From the NCBI GenBank assembly GCA_030706685.1, contig JAUZOA010000048.1, forward strand, positions 1-38,597: a DNA stretch of 38,597 bases, read 5' to 3'. The DNA is from Bacteroidota bacterium (lineage in GTDB: Bacteria; Bacteroidota; Bacteroidia; Chitinophagales; Chitinophagaceae). The notes under the pieces are model-generated. The model worked only from the letters and a program-made list of their open reading frames with translations, ran no database searches and was not told the origin of the DNA. The translations under genes and the position numbers were made by a program. The number at the start of each line of letters is the position of its first letter. The first letter of the stretch is position 1. Of this stretch, positions 17,666 to 26,022 are shown in pieces.

Positions 17666-19825
17666 TTAGAAAAATGTTTTTACCAATGAAAATATAGGTG
17701 TGGGTGTGCTGGCCATTGTTTCATCCTTGTCATCCATACTTTCCTTTTCGCTGAAAGATTGTTTCTTCCTCTTTTCCCGGTCTTCCAACTCTTTTAATTC
17801 CCGCTTCTTTTGTTCGATAGATCTCTTTAGTTCAATACTGTCATTCTCCCTGTAACGATAGTCATTATTGATTATATCTTGTCCTTTTTCGTCCTTCAGC
17901 GTACCATCGATACCCATTGTGTAATCAACATCAGAACGAAAGTGGTTCATGAATACGTTATCATTTTCCACACTAATGTTAAAACCCCTGCGGTAATATC
18001 TTCTCTTTATTCTGAAACTTGTAGGATTTAATTTATTATTGACGGATTGGTCAAACCTGATCTTTTTACCGACAGGTACCTGGATTTCTACTTCTACCTG
18101 TTGCCCGCGGAATTTGCTGTCTTTATCTATTGCATAACCACTTGCCAGGTCAAGCAGGCTATCTCTTGAATAAGCAGCATATTCTATTTTGCTTGCACGG
18201 TCCTGCGCCTCCGCCACTGTTCTTCCATAGCTATACCTCAGTAATGTAACACGATACAATGAATCGGTACTCGCTTTTATATTGAACCTGACCGTCGAAA
18301 GCTTCAGTGTGTCATGAGATAAGTCCCAGCCATTGCTGCCATCATTGAACCATTCAAACCGGCCTGTATATTCCAATTCGGGTTGAGATACACCTACAAT
18401 CATTTTTCCATTAGCAGGCTGATTGATATTGATCGTTTGGTCTTTGTGTTCATATTCGCGAAAATCTTTTGAAATACTGGCGGCCAAAAAGATAGCACAG
18501 ACCCAGCCAATTGTCCAGAGAAACCCGAATGTCCAGCCGAGATAGCTCCTGCGCGACCTTACCCCGATAATCCGGCGGATGACCCATATAATAAAACCAA
18601 CCAGCGGAACGAGAAGGAAGAATACCAGAGTACCCCAGGCAAAGGATTGCTGCCATTTACTTGTCCATAAAAAATCATTAACAGGCCACCAGGCAACACC
18701 TCCAAATATCAAGGCCATTACCGCAACGAACAAGCCGAAAGCAATGGTACCAACAACAAACAAGAAGAATACTTTGAACAACACTCCGATAACATGTCCT
18801 ATTCCTCTTCCTCCTGTGCGGGCAGTTTCATTTACTTCCCTTGCAAACGTTTTTCCTCTTGTATTGGCAAATTCTTTTGCCCTGTTGCTTAAATTTTGTG
18901 CAGATTCTTTTACTTCTTCGCTCCAGTCTTTTACCCTGTCTTTTACATTTCCCATCCCTTCTTTAACATTCTGGCGAATGCTGTTTACATCTACTTTTTC
19001 TCCCCGCATTTCCATTTTCTCATAAGGTCCTCTTGCCTCAGGCAATACTATCCATAATACTACGTATGCCAGGATGAACGTACCGCTTAAAGAGCCAAAT
19101 ACAATATTGGGGAAAACATTAAAATCATGCCTCCAACTGATTCCATTTAAGAGACTGATAAAAAGACTCAACACGATGGGGGCCGCAAAAATGAGACGGA
19201 CGGTGGATACTCTCGCATTAAAATAGGCTGCCAGGCCTCCGGCCACCCCTCCAATAATCCTGTCATCGGGATTGCGATACAGTCTTTTTCCTGAAAAGCC
19301 TTCCAGGTCCTTGTCCGGTAAGAGGATCCATAATAAAAAGTAAACAAAAAAGCCAAGACCAAAGCCGCCGAATGCGATAATGGCAAAAAGAATGCGGACG
19401 ATAGCCGGGTCAATATTGAGATAATTGGCAATACCACTACATACCCCGCCAATAAATTTATCGCTGCTGTCGCGATACAACCTTCCCCTGCTTTTTCTTT
19501 CAGTATATGAATATTCCTGCCGTGTATTTTGTTTTGATATATCCGCAGCAGCTTCCACATCCGCTGCTTCAAAATCTTCGGGCCTTCCCATGGCGGCGAC
19601 AATTTCATCTATGTCCGCATCAGTTACACAAGAAGCTCCTTTGCGAACTTTTTCATTCATTAATTCAGCGATACGGCTTTCTATATCATTGATGATTTCA
19701 TCACGGCCTTCTTCCTTGGCAAAATAACGCCGGAGACTTTCAATATAACTCTGCAGCTTTTCGTAGGCCGAATCTTCTATCGGTATCACCCGGCCGCTCA
19801 GGTTAATGTTGATGATCTTTTTCAT
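17666..19825 (-). CDS. PspC-domain envelope protein with two PspC modules
   Basis: 719 residues. An N-terminal acidic helical region (about 15-95; EKLQSYIESLRRYF, DADIDEIVAAMGRPEDF) is a common adaptor next to PspC. PspC domain 1 spans about 113-172 (RLYRDSSDKFIGGVCSGIAN, FFVYFLLWILLPD). PspC domain 2 spans about 180-263 (RLYRNPDDRIIGGVAGGLAAYF, VVLWIVLPEA). A charged amphipathic linker follows (290-330), then membrane helices at about 345-470, then a long beta-rich extracytoplasmic region and a coiled-coil tail (SIEQKKRELKELEDREKRKK). PspC proteins sense or buffer inner-membrane stress. This length and layout are typical of Bacteroidota members. It starts 30 bases after the padR gene, so the two form an operon. 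Confidence 0.9.
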   Translation of the reverse strand: MKKIININLSGRVIPIEDSAYEKLQSYIESLRRYFAKEEGRDEIINDIESRIAELMNEKVRKGASCVTDADIDEIVAAMGRPEDFEAADVEAAADISKQNTRQEYSYTERKSRGRLYRDSSDKFIGGVCSGIANYLNIDPAIVRILFAIIAFGGFGLGFFVYFLLWILLPDKDLEGFSGKRLYRNPDDRIIGGVAGGLAAYFNARVSTVRLIFAAPIVLSLFISLLNGISWRHDFNVFPNIVFGSLSGTFILAYVVLWIVLPEARGPYEKMEMRGEKVDVNSIRQNVKEGMGNVKDRVKDWSEEVKESAQNLSNRAKEFANTRGKTFAREVNETARTGGRGIGHVIGVLFKVFFLFVVGTIAFGLFVAVMALIFGGVAWWPVNDFLWTSKWQQSFAWGTLVFFLLVPLVGFIIWVIRRIIGVRSRRSYLGWTFGFLWTIGWVCAIFLAASISKDFREYEHKDQTININQPANGKMIVGVSQPELEYTGRFEWFNDGSNGWDLSHDTLKLSTVRFNIKASTDSLYRVTLLRYSYGRTVAEAQDRASKIEYAAYSRDSLLDLASGYAIDKDSKFRGQQVEVEIQVPVGKKIRFDQSVNNKLNPTSFRIKRRYYRRGFNISVENDNVFMNHFRSDVDYTMGIDGTLKDEKGQDIINNDYRYRENDSIELKRSIEQKKRELKELEDREKRKKQSFSEKESMDDKDETMASTPTPIFSLVKTFF

Positions 19826-19855
19826 TGTAAAATATTTTTGGTTGAAGTTTTTTTA

Positions 19856-20203
19856 TCAGTTATTCAATGGCTGACCGTTTTTATTAGCCAGGGCATTCAC
19901 GCCATTGGAAAGTTCATTCCATGTTTGCTCCAGCTCTTTATAAAATGCCCCGCCTTTTTCTGTAAGCGAGAAATATTTGCGCGGCGGCCCGGAATTACTT
20001 TCTACCCAGCGATATGTCAGCATATCTGCATTCTTTAACCTGGTAAGAAGCGGGTACAATGTTCCTTCCAGTATCTGCAGGTTGGCCGCTCTCATTTCTT
20101 CCACTATATCACTTGGGTATGCTTCTCCCCGGCGGATAATGGAAAGAATGCAAAACTCCAGGATTCCCTTGCGCATCTGGCTCTGTGTGTTTTCAATATT
20201 CAT
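19856..20203 (-). CDS. PadR family transcriptional repressor
   Basis: 115 residues, a compact winged-helix regulator. The segment MRKGILEFCILSIIRRGEAY, followed by EGTLYPLLTRLKNADMLTYR, is the PadR signature (x-L-x-x-G-x-x-Y-P-L-L-x-R-L). The wing GPPRKYFSLTEKG and a short C-terminal dimerisation helix complete it. PadR proteins bind near-palindromic sites and are usually autoregulatory. The strong inverted repeat at 20307-20331 lies on this gene's promoter. It is the first gene of the operon with the PspC protein, a common pairing in Bacteroidota. The inducer is unknown. Confidence 0.92.
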   Translation of the reverse strand: MNIENTQSQMRKGILEFCILSIIRRGEAYPSDIVEEMRAANLQILEGTLYPLLTRLKNADMLTYRWVESNSGPPRKYFSLTEKGGAFYKELEQTWNELSNGVNALANKNGQPLNN

Positions 20204-20288
20204 AAACTCTGCTTTTTATTATTTTAGAAAAGGAAGGTGGAACTAAGGATAAGGCTGTTTCCATCTGCCATTTTCATCATTTCCAGAA

Positions 20289-20319
20289 CAAAGATAAGGT
20301 GATGTTTGGTACTTTGCAA
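20289..20319 (-). promoter_or_regulatory. Promoter of the padR-pspC operon
   Basis: On the minus strand, TTG (20317-20319) is followed after 20 bases by TATCTTTG (20289-20296), an exact TAnnTTTG element. The predicted start is around 20282, giving an 80-base leader. The -33 TTG is inside the central spacer of the inverted repeat described separately. Confidence 0.7.
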
Positions 20320-20331
20320 CACATAGTACCA
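20307..20331. promoter_or_regulatory. PadR operator, 10-bp inverted repeat
   Basis: TGGTACTTTG (20307-20316), a five-base spacer CAACA, and CATAGTACCA (20322-20331) are inverted repeats matching at 9 of 10 positions. It overlaps the -33 element of the padR promoter. The size and near-symmetry fit a PadR dimer site, and the position implies direct competition with RNA polymerase. Confidence 0.7.
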
Positions 20332-20753
20332 TATTTTTTCAGGTAATGATTAATGAACAGGAGATGTTTTTGCCCTGAAACGCAAGACAATCAAGGAAAA
20401 ATAAGGCTTGAGTGAGTTTTTTATTGTTGTAACGAATGTGATGAACGGCAAAATAACAGGATGTAAATAAGTAAATCCCTTTTCTTGAACAATGGGCCCC
20501 TGATTTACTTTAAAGTCAAGCACAAACGCTGACATTCAGGAAAGATTTGCTATTCCCGGTCGTTTAGGAATAAGGGTTTATTCTTAGTGATAATTGGCAT
20601 GAAGGCTTTGAGATAGTTGGAGGACAGGCTTGTTCTTTTTGATAAACAGCCAGCCGATAAAAGCCATAGACGCGATACAGGTTTATGCCTAAAAATCAAT
20701 GCAAATGACAGCTAAAACTACTTTTTGGGGATATTCAACTTACTTTGTCATAT
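20332..20753. other. Intergenic stretch without a recognisable gene
   Basis: About 420 bases between the PadR operator and the DUF3089 gene. A 61-codon minus-strand ORF (20350-20535) has no recognised motif, no clear promoter and a composition like non-coding sequence, so it is not called. A near -7-like TACTTTG (20741-20747) lies seven bases before the ATG at 20754; if used, the transcript would be almost leaderless. Nothing else is evident. Confidence 0.5.
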
Positions 20754-21770
20754 ATGGGCCGTCACCTCATTCTGTCAATTTTGACTTTATTCCTGTTTTC
20801 CTGCTCTGAAAAATACCAGTCATTCAGAAGCAATTATACTTTCAAAAGCAAAGACGGTACTCCTGATTACAATGATCTGCATTATTGGGCAGCACATCCC
20901 TGGAAATGGGATCCATCAGATAGTGTCTCCAAACCGTTGCGAAACGAACCGGTAGATTCATCCGTTGATGTTTTCTTTCTGTATCCTACCACTTATACCC
21001 ATAAAATAAAAAAGAATAATGCCTCTATTGACGATGATTATTTAAATGCCAAAACGGACTATACAACCATATTATACCAAGCGAGTGTATTCAACCAGCA
21101 TTGCAGGGTCTTTTCGCCGAGGTACAGGCAGGCATCTATAAAACTATTTTTCACAAAAGATGAGAAACAAAAAGAACAGGGATTTGATATGGCCTATACA
21201 GATATCAAAACTGCTTTTGACTATTACCTGCAGCACTGGAACCAGGGAAGACCCATTATCATAGCCGGTCATAGCCAGGGTAGTAAAATGGCTGAACGTT
21301 TATTGAAAGAATATTTTGAAAATAAGCCTCTTCAAAATAAATTGGTCGTAGCCTATATTGCCGGCTGGTCTGTACCCAAAGAATATTTCGATTCATTAAA
21401 GATGTGCAGCGATTCTTTGCAAACTGGCTGTATTTGCAGTTGGCGGACACTCCGCAATGGCTATGTTCCTTCTTACCTGAAATTTGAAAAGGGAAATTCA
21501 TTCGTCACCAATCCATTGACATGGACAATTGATCAGCAGTACGCACCAAGAACGCTAAACAAAGGAAGCGTCCTGAAAAAATTCAACAAAATTTATAAGA
21601 ACACCACGGATGCAAAGATCAGTAATGGATTTCTCTATGTAAAAAGACCAAAGTTTCCCTGGAGTTTTCTATACTTCTCTAAAAATTATCATCCGGGGGA
21701 TATCAACCTGTATTATATGAATATCCGGGAAAATATATGGCAAAGGATCAGCGCATTCAATAAAAAATAG
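20754..21770 (+). CDS. DUF3089 family alpha/beta-hydrolase lipoprotein
   Basis: 338 residues from ATG 20754; the nominal longer start (20745) is a TTG. A lipoprotein signal, MGRHLILSILTLFLFSCSEK, has its acceptor cysteine at residue 17. The body holds VDVFFLYPTTYT, characteristic of DUF3089, and the nucleophile elbow GHSQGS near residues 172-177. A conserved RVFSPRYRQASI block and a later ICSWRTLRNGY are also present. The family belongs to the alpha/beta-hydrolase clan; lipase/esterase activity is plausible but not shown. It ends one base before the stop of the convergent exbD gene. Confidence 0.88.
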   Translation: MGRHLILSILTLFLFSCSEKYQSFRSNYTFKSKDGTPDYNDLHYWAAHPWKWDPSDSVSKPLRNEPVDSSVDVFFLYPTTYTHKIKKNNASIDDDYLNAKTDYTTILYQASVFNQHCRVFSPRYRQASIKLFFTKDEKQKEQGFDMAYTDIKTAFDYYLQHWNQGRPIIIAGHSQGSKMAERLLKEYFENKPLQNKLVVAYIAGWSVPKEYFDSLKMCSDSLQTGCICSWRTLRNGYVPSYLKFEKGNSFVTNPLTWTIDQQYAPRTLNKGSVLKKFNKIYKNTTDAKISNGFLYVKRPKFPWSFLYFSKNYHPGDINLYYMNIRENIWQRISAFNKK

Positions 21771-21771
21771 T

Positions 21772-22317
21772 TTACCTGTTTTGTGCTTTCATCCATTCGC
21801 TTTCTTCGGGGCCGGCAGATAAGACGGTGTATTTTGCTACAAGATTTATCATGGCTTCGTCCAGGGATTTTATAACGTTTTGATAGGAAGTTTCCCTGTT
21901 AGCTTTTATTATCAACATCAGTCCGTTTCGCCCCTCTTTTTTGTTGTGCCCGTCCAGCCATTGCTGTTTTTCACGAATCACTTTGCCGAATCCATTAGTG
22001 ACCGACAGGTTTGTTTTAACTATTTCATTTCTTGCCAATGCTTCTTTCCAGTTGCCCTGGTAATAATAGGCTTTGCCATCCTGGTCTAATAAAATGGTTA
22101 ATGCATTGGAGTTGCCAAGCGGCATAGGAGAACCATCTTTCGGCATGGCCAGGTTGACAACCGACGGTCTGTTCAGTTCTGTTGTCATCACAAAAAAAGT
22201 TATCAGTAAAAACCCAAGATCTGCCATGGGCGTCATATCTATTCTTATACCCGGCCTTTTTATGCGGCGTACACCCGCCCGGCGGCGATTGCCACCCGTT
22301 ATAAGTATTTCTGTCAT
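21772..22317 (-). CDS. ExbD/TolR-family biopolymer transport protein
   Basis: 181 residues from ATG 22317. The longer frame (to 22392) adds a leader that is not conserved in ExbD-like proteins. A short basic cytoplasmic N-terminus (NRRRAGVRRIKRPGIR) is followed by IDMTPMADLGFLLITFFVMT, the single transmembrane helix with the Asp that carries protons in ExbD/TolR. The periplasmic domain follows (LMLIIKANRETSYQNVIKSL). ExbD works with ExbB and TonB to energise outer-membrane receptors. No exbB, tonB or second exbD is adjacent, so it is an orphan copy. It may serve the barrel proteins in this window or another ExbB elsewhere; this is inference. Confidence 0.9.
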   Translation of the reverse strand: MTEILITGGNRRRAGVRRIKRPGIRIDMTPMADLGFLLITFFVMTTELNRPSVVNLAMPKDGSPMPLGNSNALTILLDQDGKAYYYQGNWKEALARNEIVKTNLSVTNGFGKVIREKQQWLDGHNKKEGRNGLMLIIKANRETSYQNVIKSLDEAMINLVAKYTVLSAGPEESEWMKAQNR

Positions 22318-22442
22318 AAGCAATTTACCTGTTGAGACGCGAAACAGGAACAATTCCACAATAACATCATTCTGTAAAATGATCTTTGTCATAAAAAGAC
22401 AGGCATTGTTCTTGTTATTTTTATATATATAAAATAGACGGT

Positions 22443-23270
22443 ATGAAAACGATCATCATCCCAACGGATTTTTCTCCTGCTGCTACAACCGCGGTACACT
22501 ATGGAGTGGATATTGCACTTGAGATAAATGCAGATATTTTATTACTGCATGTGTACAATATCCCTATTGCCCTGGGCGATGTTCCGGTTGCTCTTCTTTC
22601 GGTAGAAGAGCTGAAGAGCGGAGCAGAAGTTAATATCGCAAGGTTGAAAAAGGACCTTGAGCATATTACTTCAGGTAAATTAAAGATAAGCGCCGAGGCA
22701 AGGTTGGGTAATGTGATCGATGAACTGGAGGAAGTATGTAAACAGGTACAGCCTTTTGCGGTAGTAATGGGAACAACCGGAACTTCAGCCGTAGAAAGGA
22801 CATTATTTGGAAGTAATACATTAACAGCTATCAAACATCTTACCTACCCGGTGATCTGTGTTCCTAAAGGCAAAGAATATGGTAAAGGAATTCATAAGAT
22901 CGGTCTTGCCTGCGATTTCAGGGAAGTTCTTGAAACGGTGCCGTTAGAAGCGATAAAAGAGTTCGTTAAGGAATTCCATGGAAAATTGTTTGTACTGAAT
23001 GTAGATTATGATGATCACCAGTTCAGGTCCGATACCCCTGAGCAATCCGCCTTGTTACATGAAGCATTGGAAGAGTTGCAGCCCGAATATCATTTCATCA
23101 CACGGAAAGACATCGAAATTGGCATCAACGAATTTGCAGAAGCACATAATCTTGACCTGGTGATCGCCATACCTAAAAAACATAAACTGCTGGAAGGACT
23201 ATTCAAGAAAAGTTCAACACGGCAATTGGTTTTCGAATCCCATGTACCGGTGATGTGCGTACACGAATAG
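22443..23270 (+). CDS. Tandem universal stress protein
   Basis: 275 residues with two UspA domains. Domain 1 (about 1-140) begins MKTIIIPTDFSPAATTAVHY and has an intact ATP-binding loop VMGTTGTSAVERTLFGSNT near 108-126 (G-x2-G-x9-G-S/T). Domain 2 (about 148-275) begins KIGLACDFREVLETVPLEAI and ends LLEGLFKKSSTRQLVFESHV. It lacks the glycine motif, so it probably does not bind ATP. These cytoplasmic proteins respond to stress and nutrient limitation. The gene is transcribed away from exbD and ends before a shared hairpin terminator. Confidence 0.92.
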   Translation: MKTIIIPTDFSPAATTAVHYGVDIALEINADILLLHVYNIPIALGDVPVALLSVEELKSGAEVNIARLKKDLEHITSGKLKISAEARLGNVIDELEEVCKQVQPFAVVMGTTGTSAVERTLFGSNTLTAIKHLTYPVICVPKGKEYGKGIHKIGLACDFREVLETVPLEAIKEFVKEFHGKLFVLNVDYDDHQFRSDTPEQSALLHEALEELQPEYHFITRKDIEIGINEFAEAHNLDLVIAIPKKHKLLEGLFKKSSTRQLVFESHVPVMCVHE

Positions 23271-23328
23271 CTAAGGCACAAAGAGAGAAAAGAATTTGTC
23301 GCCGCTGTTGTAACATATTTCACATAAA

Positions 23329-23356
23329 AAAAGGGGTCATCAAATTGACTCCTTTT
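23329..23356. terminator. Bidirectional terminator between the stress protein and asnS
   Basis: AAAAGGGGTCA (23329-23339), loop TCAAAT, TGACTCCTTTT (23346-23356) form an 11-pair stem with one G-T pair. On the plus strand the stem ends in TTTTCTCTTTC; on the minus strand it ends in seven Ts. It therefore can stop both the stress-protein transcript and the asnS transcript. Confidence 0.8.
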
Positions 23357-23381
23357 CTCTTTCATTCTTTTTATCTCTTAG

Positions 23382-24821
23382 CTAGAACTCGGCGCTCTTG
23401 GGCGTTCGTGGAAAAGCTATAACATCCCTGATATTTGTCATCCCTGTAACAAACTGGGTCATTCTTTCAAAACCTAACCCAAAGCCGGCATGAGGTACGG
23501 TGCCAAATCTCCGGGTATCCAAATACCACCAAAGTTCTTCTGCAGGGATATTCATTTCTTTCATTCTTGCGAGTAGTTTTTCCAATCTTTCTTCCCTTTG
23601 TGATCCCCCGACAATCTCGCCAATCCCCGGAGCCAGGATATCCATGGCTGCCACAGTTTTCCCGTCATCATTCTGCCGCATATAAAAAGCTTTAATTTCT
23701 CTTGGGTAATTGGAAAGTATAACCGGTTTCTTAAAATGTTTTTCTACCAGGTAGCGCTCATGTTCACTTTGCAGATCCATACCCCACCCGGTAATAGGAT
23801 ATTGAAATTTCTTTTTCTTATTATGATTACTTTCTTTCAATATGTCAATAGCTTCTGTATAAGTAAGCCGTTCAAAATTATTATGAAGAACAAATTCAAG
23901 TTTTTCAATCAATCCCATTTCAGCCCGTTTATCCTGCGGCAATTGTTTTTCCTCATCGGCTAAACGTTGCGCCAGGAATTCCAGGTCTTCCCGGTTATTG
24001 TCCATTGCGTATTTGATAATATACCGGATAAACTCTTCGGCAAGGTTCATATTATCTTCCAGGTCATAGAAAGCCATTTCCGGTTCTATCATCCAGAATT
24101 CAGCAAGGTGTCTTGCCGTATTTGAATTCTCTGCCCGGAAGGTTGGTCCAAACGTATAAATATCTCCAAAAGCTGTAGCGCCAAGTTCACCTTCCAGTTG
24201 ACCGCTCACAGTCAGGTTGGTACTTCGTCCAAAAAAATCCTCTTTAAAGTTTATACTGCCATCTTCATTCCTGGGCGGATTGTCAAATGGCAATGTTGTA
24301 ACCCTGAACATTTCACCCGCTCCTTCCGCATCACTGGCAGTAATGACAGGCGTATGCATGTACACAAATCCTTTATCATTAAAGAATTTATGAATAGCGT
24401 AGGCTAATGAATGCCGGACGCGGAATACCGAACCGAATGTATTGGTCCGGAAACGCAGGTGAGCAATTTCTCTTAAGAATTCAAGGCTATGTTTCTTGGG
24501 TTGCAATGGATATTTTTCCGCATCGCTATCGCCAAGAATTTCGATCGTAGCTGCGTTCAGGTCCATCTTTTGTCCTTTTCCCAAAGAAGGAACAAGGGTT
24601 CCGATTACTTTCAATGAAGCGGAAATGGTGATTCTTTTCAAAAGCTCATCATTGAATTTTCCCAGTTGGGCTACTACCTGCAGGTTATTGTTGGTTGATC
24701 CGTCGTTCAGGGCAATAAACTGGTTATTGCGAAAACTGCGTACCCAGCCCATTACCGTTACTTCCTGGCTCATGGGTTCCTGTGCCAATACTTCTTTGAT
24801 CTTTGTCCTTTTGTTGAACAT
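23382..24821 (-). CDS. asnS: Asparagine-tRNA ligase
   Basis: 479 residues from ATG 24821. The longer frame begins at a TTG (24845) that lies within the promoter -7 element, so it was rejected. The N-terminal OB-fold anticodon domain includes [20 protein letters not shown]. The class II catalytic core has motif 2 at [20 protein letters not shown] and motif 3 at [16 protein letters not shown], with VIAFPRTP at the end. It charges tRNA-Asn with asparagine in the cytoplasm. Length and motifs are those of a normal complete enzyme. It is transcribed alone. Confidence 0.97.
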   Translation of the reverse strand: MFNKRTKIKEVLAQEPMSQEVTVMGWVRSFRNNQFIALNDGSTNNNLQVVAQLGKFNDELLKRITISASLKVIGTLVPSLGKGQKMDLNAATIEILGDSDAEKYPLQPKKHSLEFLREIAHLRFRTNTFGSVFRVRHSLAYAIHKFFNDKGFVYMHTPVITASDAEGAGEMFRVTTLPFDNPPRNEDGSINFKEDFFGRSTNLTVSGQLEGELGATAFGDIYTFGPTFRAENSNTARHLAEFWMIEPEMAFYDLEDNMNLAEEFIRYIIKYAMDNNREDLEFLAQRLADEEKQLPQDKRAEMGLIEKLEFVLHNNFERLTYTEAIDILKESNHNKKKKFQYPITGWGMDLQSEHERYLVEKHFKKPVILSNYPREIKAFYMRQNDDGKTVAAMDILAPGIGEIVGGSQREERLEKLLARMKEMNIPAEELWWYLDTRRFGTVPHAGFGLGFERMTQFVTGMTNIRDVIAFPRTPKSAEF

Positions 24822-24842
24822 CCGCGTGAAATTTATGGAGGG

Positions 24843-24850
24843 CAAAGATA
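24843..24850 (-). promoter_or_regulatory. -7 promoter element of asnS
   Basis: TATCTTTG on the minus strand is an exact TAnnTTTG match, 21 bases before the asnS ATG. No convincing -33 TTG is at the usual distance. Predicted leader about 15 bases. Confidence 0.6.
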
Positions 24851-25033
24851 ACGCAGGAACGGGACTCGCCGCAGAATACGACAGGAGAGTGCGGTAAAAC
24901 AGGGGTTTTTAAAAGACCGATTTCATTACCGATGATACGTATACCCGGTCTAAGGCAACATTCATTTTATAAAGTGAGAATTTAAAATAGCATAGAAGCT
25001 GTTCTCCGTGGATCTGTAAATAAAGAAATACGA

Positions 25034-25453
25034 TCATGCTGCCAAAAGAAGGTCATTTACAAAAGTAAAAACGATAGTAGTTGCCCGGCTGCGTTCGCTG
25101 TTTATGCTGATCGTTCCCCCGATCTTTTCGGCCAATTGCTGTACCTGCCTGATACTGCCGTTAAATGCGGTTTTATTGGGCTGGTGACTTTGCTTTAAAT
25201 GAATCAAAGCCACTTTTCCATAGAGTTTGGCGGATATGCGTATGCAACAATTCTCAGTATGAGTAATCACAGTATTTAGTAAACTTCCGAATATTGTAGC
25301 GAGCATGTTTTCATTGGTATTTACTTCCAGCTCTTTTGGAATATCGTTGATAATGAAACTATGTCTTCTTGTGGCAGATGGGGTAGAGCTGGCTGAAATG
25401 CGGCTTACCATCAGGCTCAGCGCTACATGATTTTGGGTGAATTGGGTTTTCAT
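25034..25453 (-). CDS. Orphan HATPase-like domain protein (histidine-kinase ATPase remnant or partner)
   Basis: 139 residues. The middle reads NTNENMLATIFGSLLNTVIT, the N-box pattern of histidine-kinase ATPase domains, followed by a strand CCIRISAKLYGKVALIHLK. The C-terminal QLAEKIGGTISINSERSRAT with TTIVFTF resembles the G2-box and last strand. The G1 box (DxGxG) that normally forms the ATP lid is missing; the segment between is QSHQPNKTAFNGSIRQV. There is no dimerisation/phospho-acceptor domain and no sensor. It may be a degenerate kinase, an anti-sigma-like regulator or a scaffold. No response regulator or sigma factor is adjacent. ATG 25453 gives the natural N-terminus MKTQFTQNHVALSLM. 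Confidence 0.7.
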   Translation of the reverse strand: MKTQFTQNHVALSLMVSRISASSTPSATRRHSFIINDIPKELEVNTNENMLATIFGSLLNTVITHTENCCIRISAKLYGKVALIHLKQSHQPNKTAFNGSIRQVQQLAEKIGGTISINSERSRATTIVFTFVNDLLLAA

Positions 25454-26022
25454 ACAATTGCTGTTAAAGTGCGGCTTGATTTAAATTAAGCTGGTTTTCA
25501 TATGGTGAGTTCCTTATCCATTCCTGTTCGCTTTTCCTTATCAAAGGAAAGCACAGAAAAGCCTCCAAAAAATAGAATGAGGACTCGTTTTGGCGTAATA
25601 GGGTTTTAATGGAAACTGTAGTGTTCTTTCTACGTTCTGAGAACATCGGCAATGATCAAATGGCTTACCTGTATCATCAAGGCAGTAGCGATGTATTCTT
25701 TTTCCTGGAATTAGTCTCTCGTCAAAAGCAGTAATGGGTCGTTTGACTTCTGTCAAGACCTGCTTTTACATGCTCTTTTTAAAGACCCCGGTATTCGCCG
25801 CAAATAGAAAATTCCATTGATTTCCAACCCTTACCCCTCTTAAAAATTTTTGTTTTTGCAAAAAAGGCTGTATAATTGCATATAGAAAGGGGCTGATTTG
25901 GTTCGTTACTCTCTTAGTTGGCTCATCTGGTTTTTCATCAATTCCTTTATATAAACTCAACATTTTTCAACTTTTTTTCAGATTTGTGATCGGGTTACCG
26001 TGTTAAAATTCAAGCTTTTTGT
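25454..26022. other. Intergenic region upstream of rho
   Basis: About 570 bases. Minus-strand ORFs of 62-71 codons (25464-25963) show no motif and overlap one another, so none is called. GCTTTTCCTT (25530-25539), loop ATCA and AAGGAAAGC (25544-25552) form a nine-pair stem with one bulge, but without a T tail. TGTTCT...AGAACA occurs near 25620-25645 as a weak inverted repeat. No exact TAnnTTTG element precedes rho. Confidence 0.5.

Noticed and set aside
20350-20535. 61-codon minus-strand ORF before the DUF3089 gene
   Set aside because: No motif, no promoter element and no neighbour logic; kept as intergenic.
25464-25963. Three overlapping minus-strand ORFs of 62-71 codons
   Set aside because: They overlap each other in different frames, lack motifs and have no terminator or promoter evidence.
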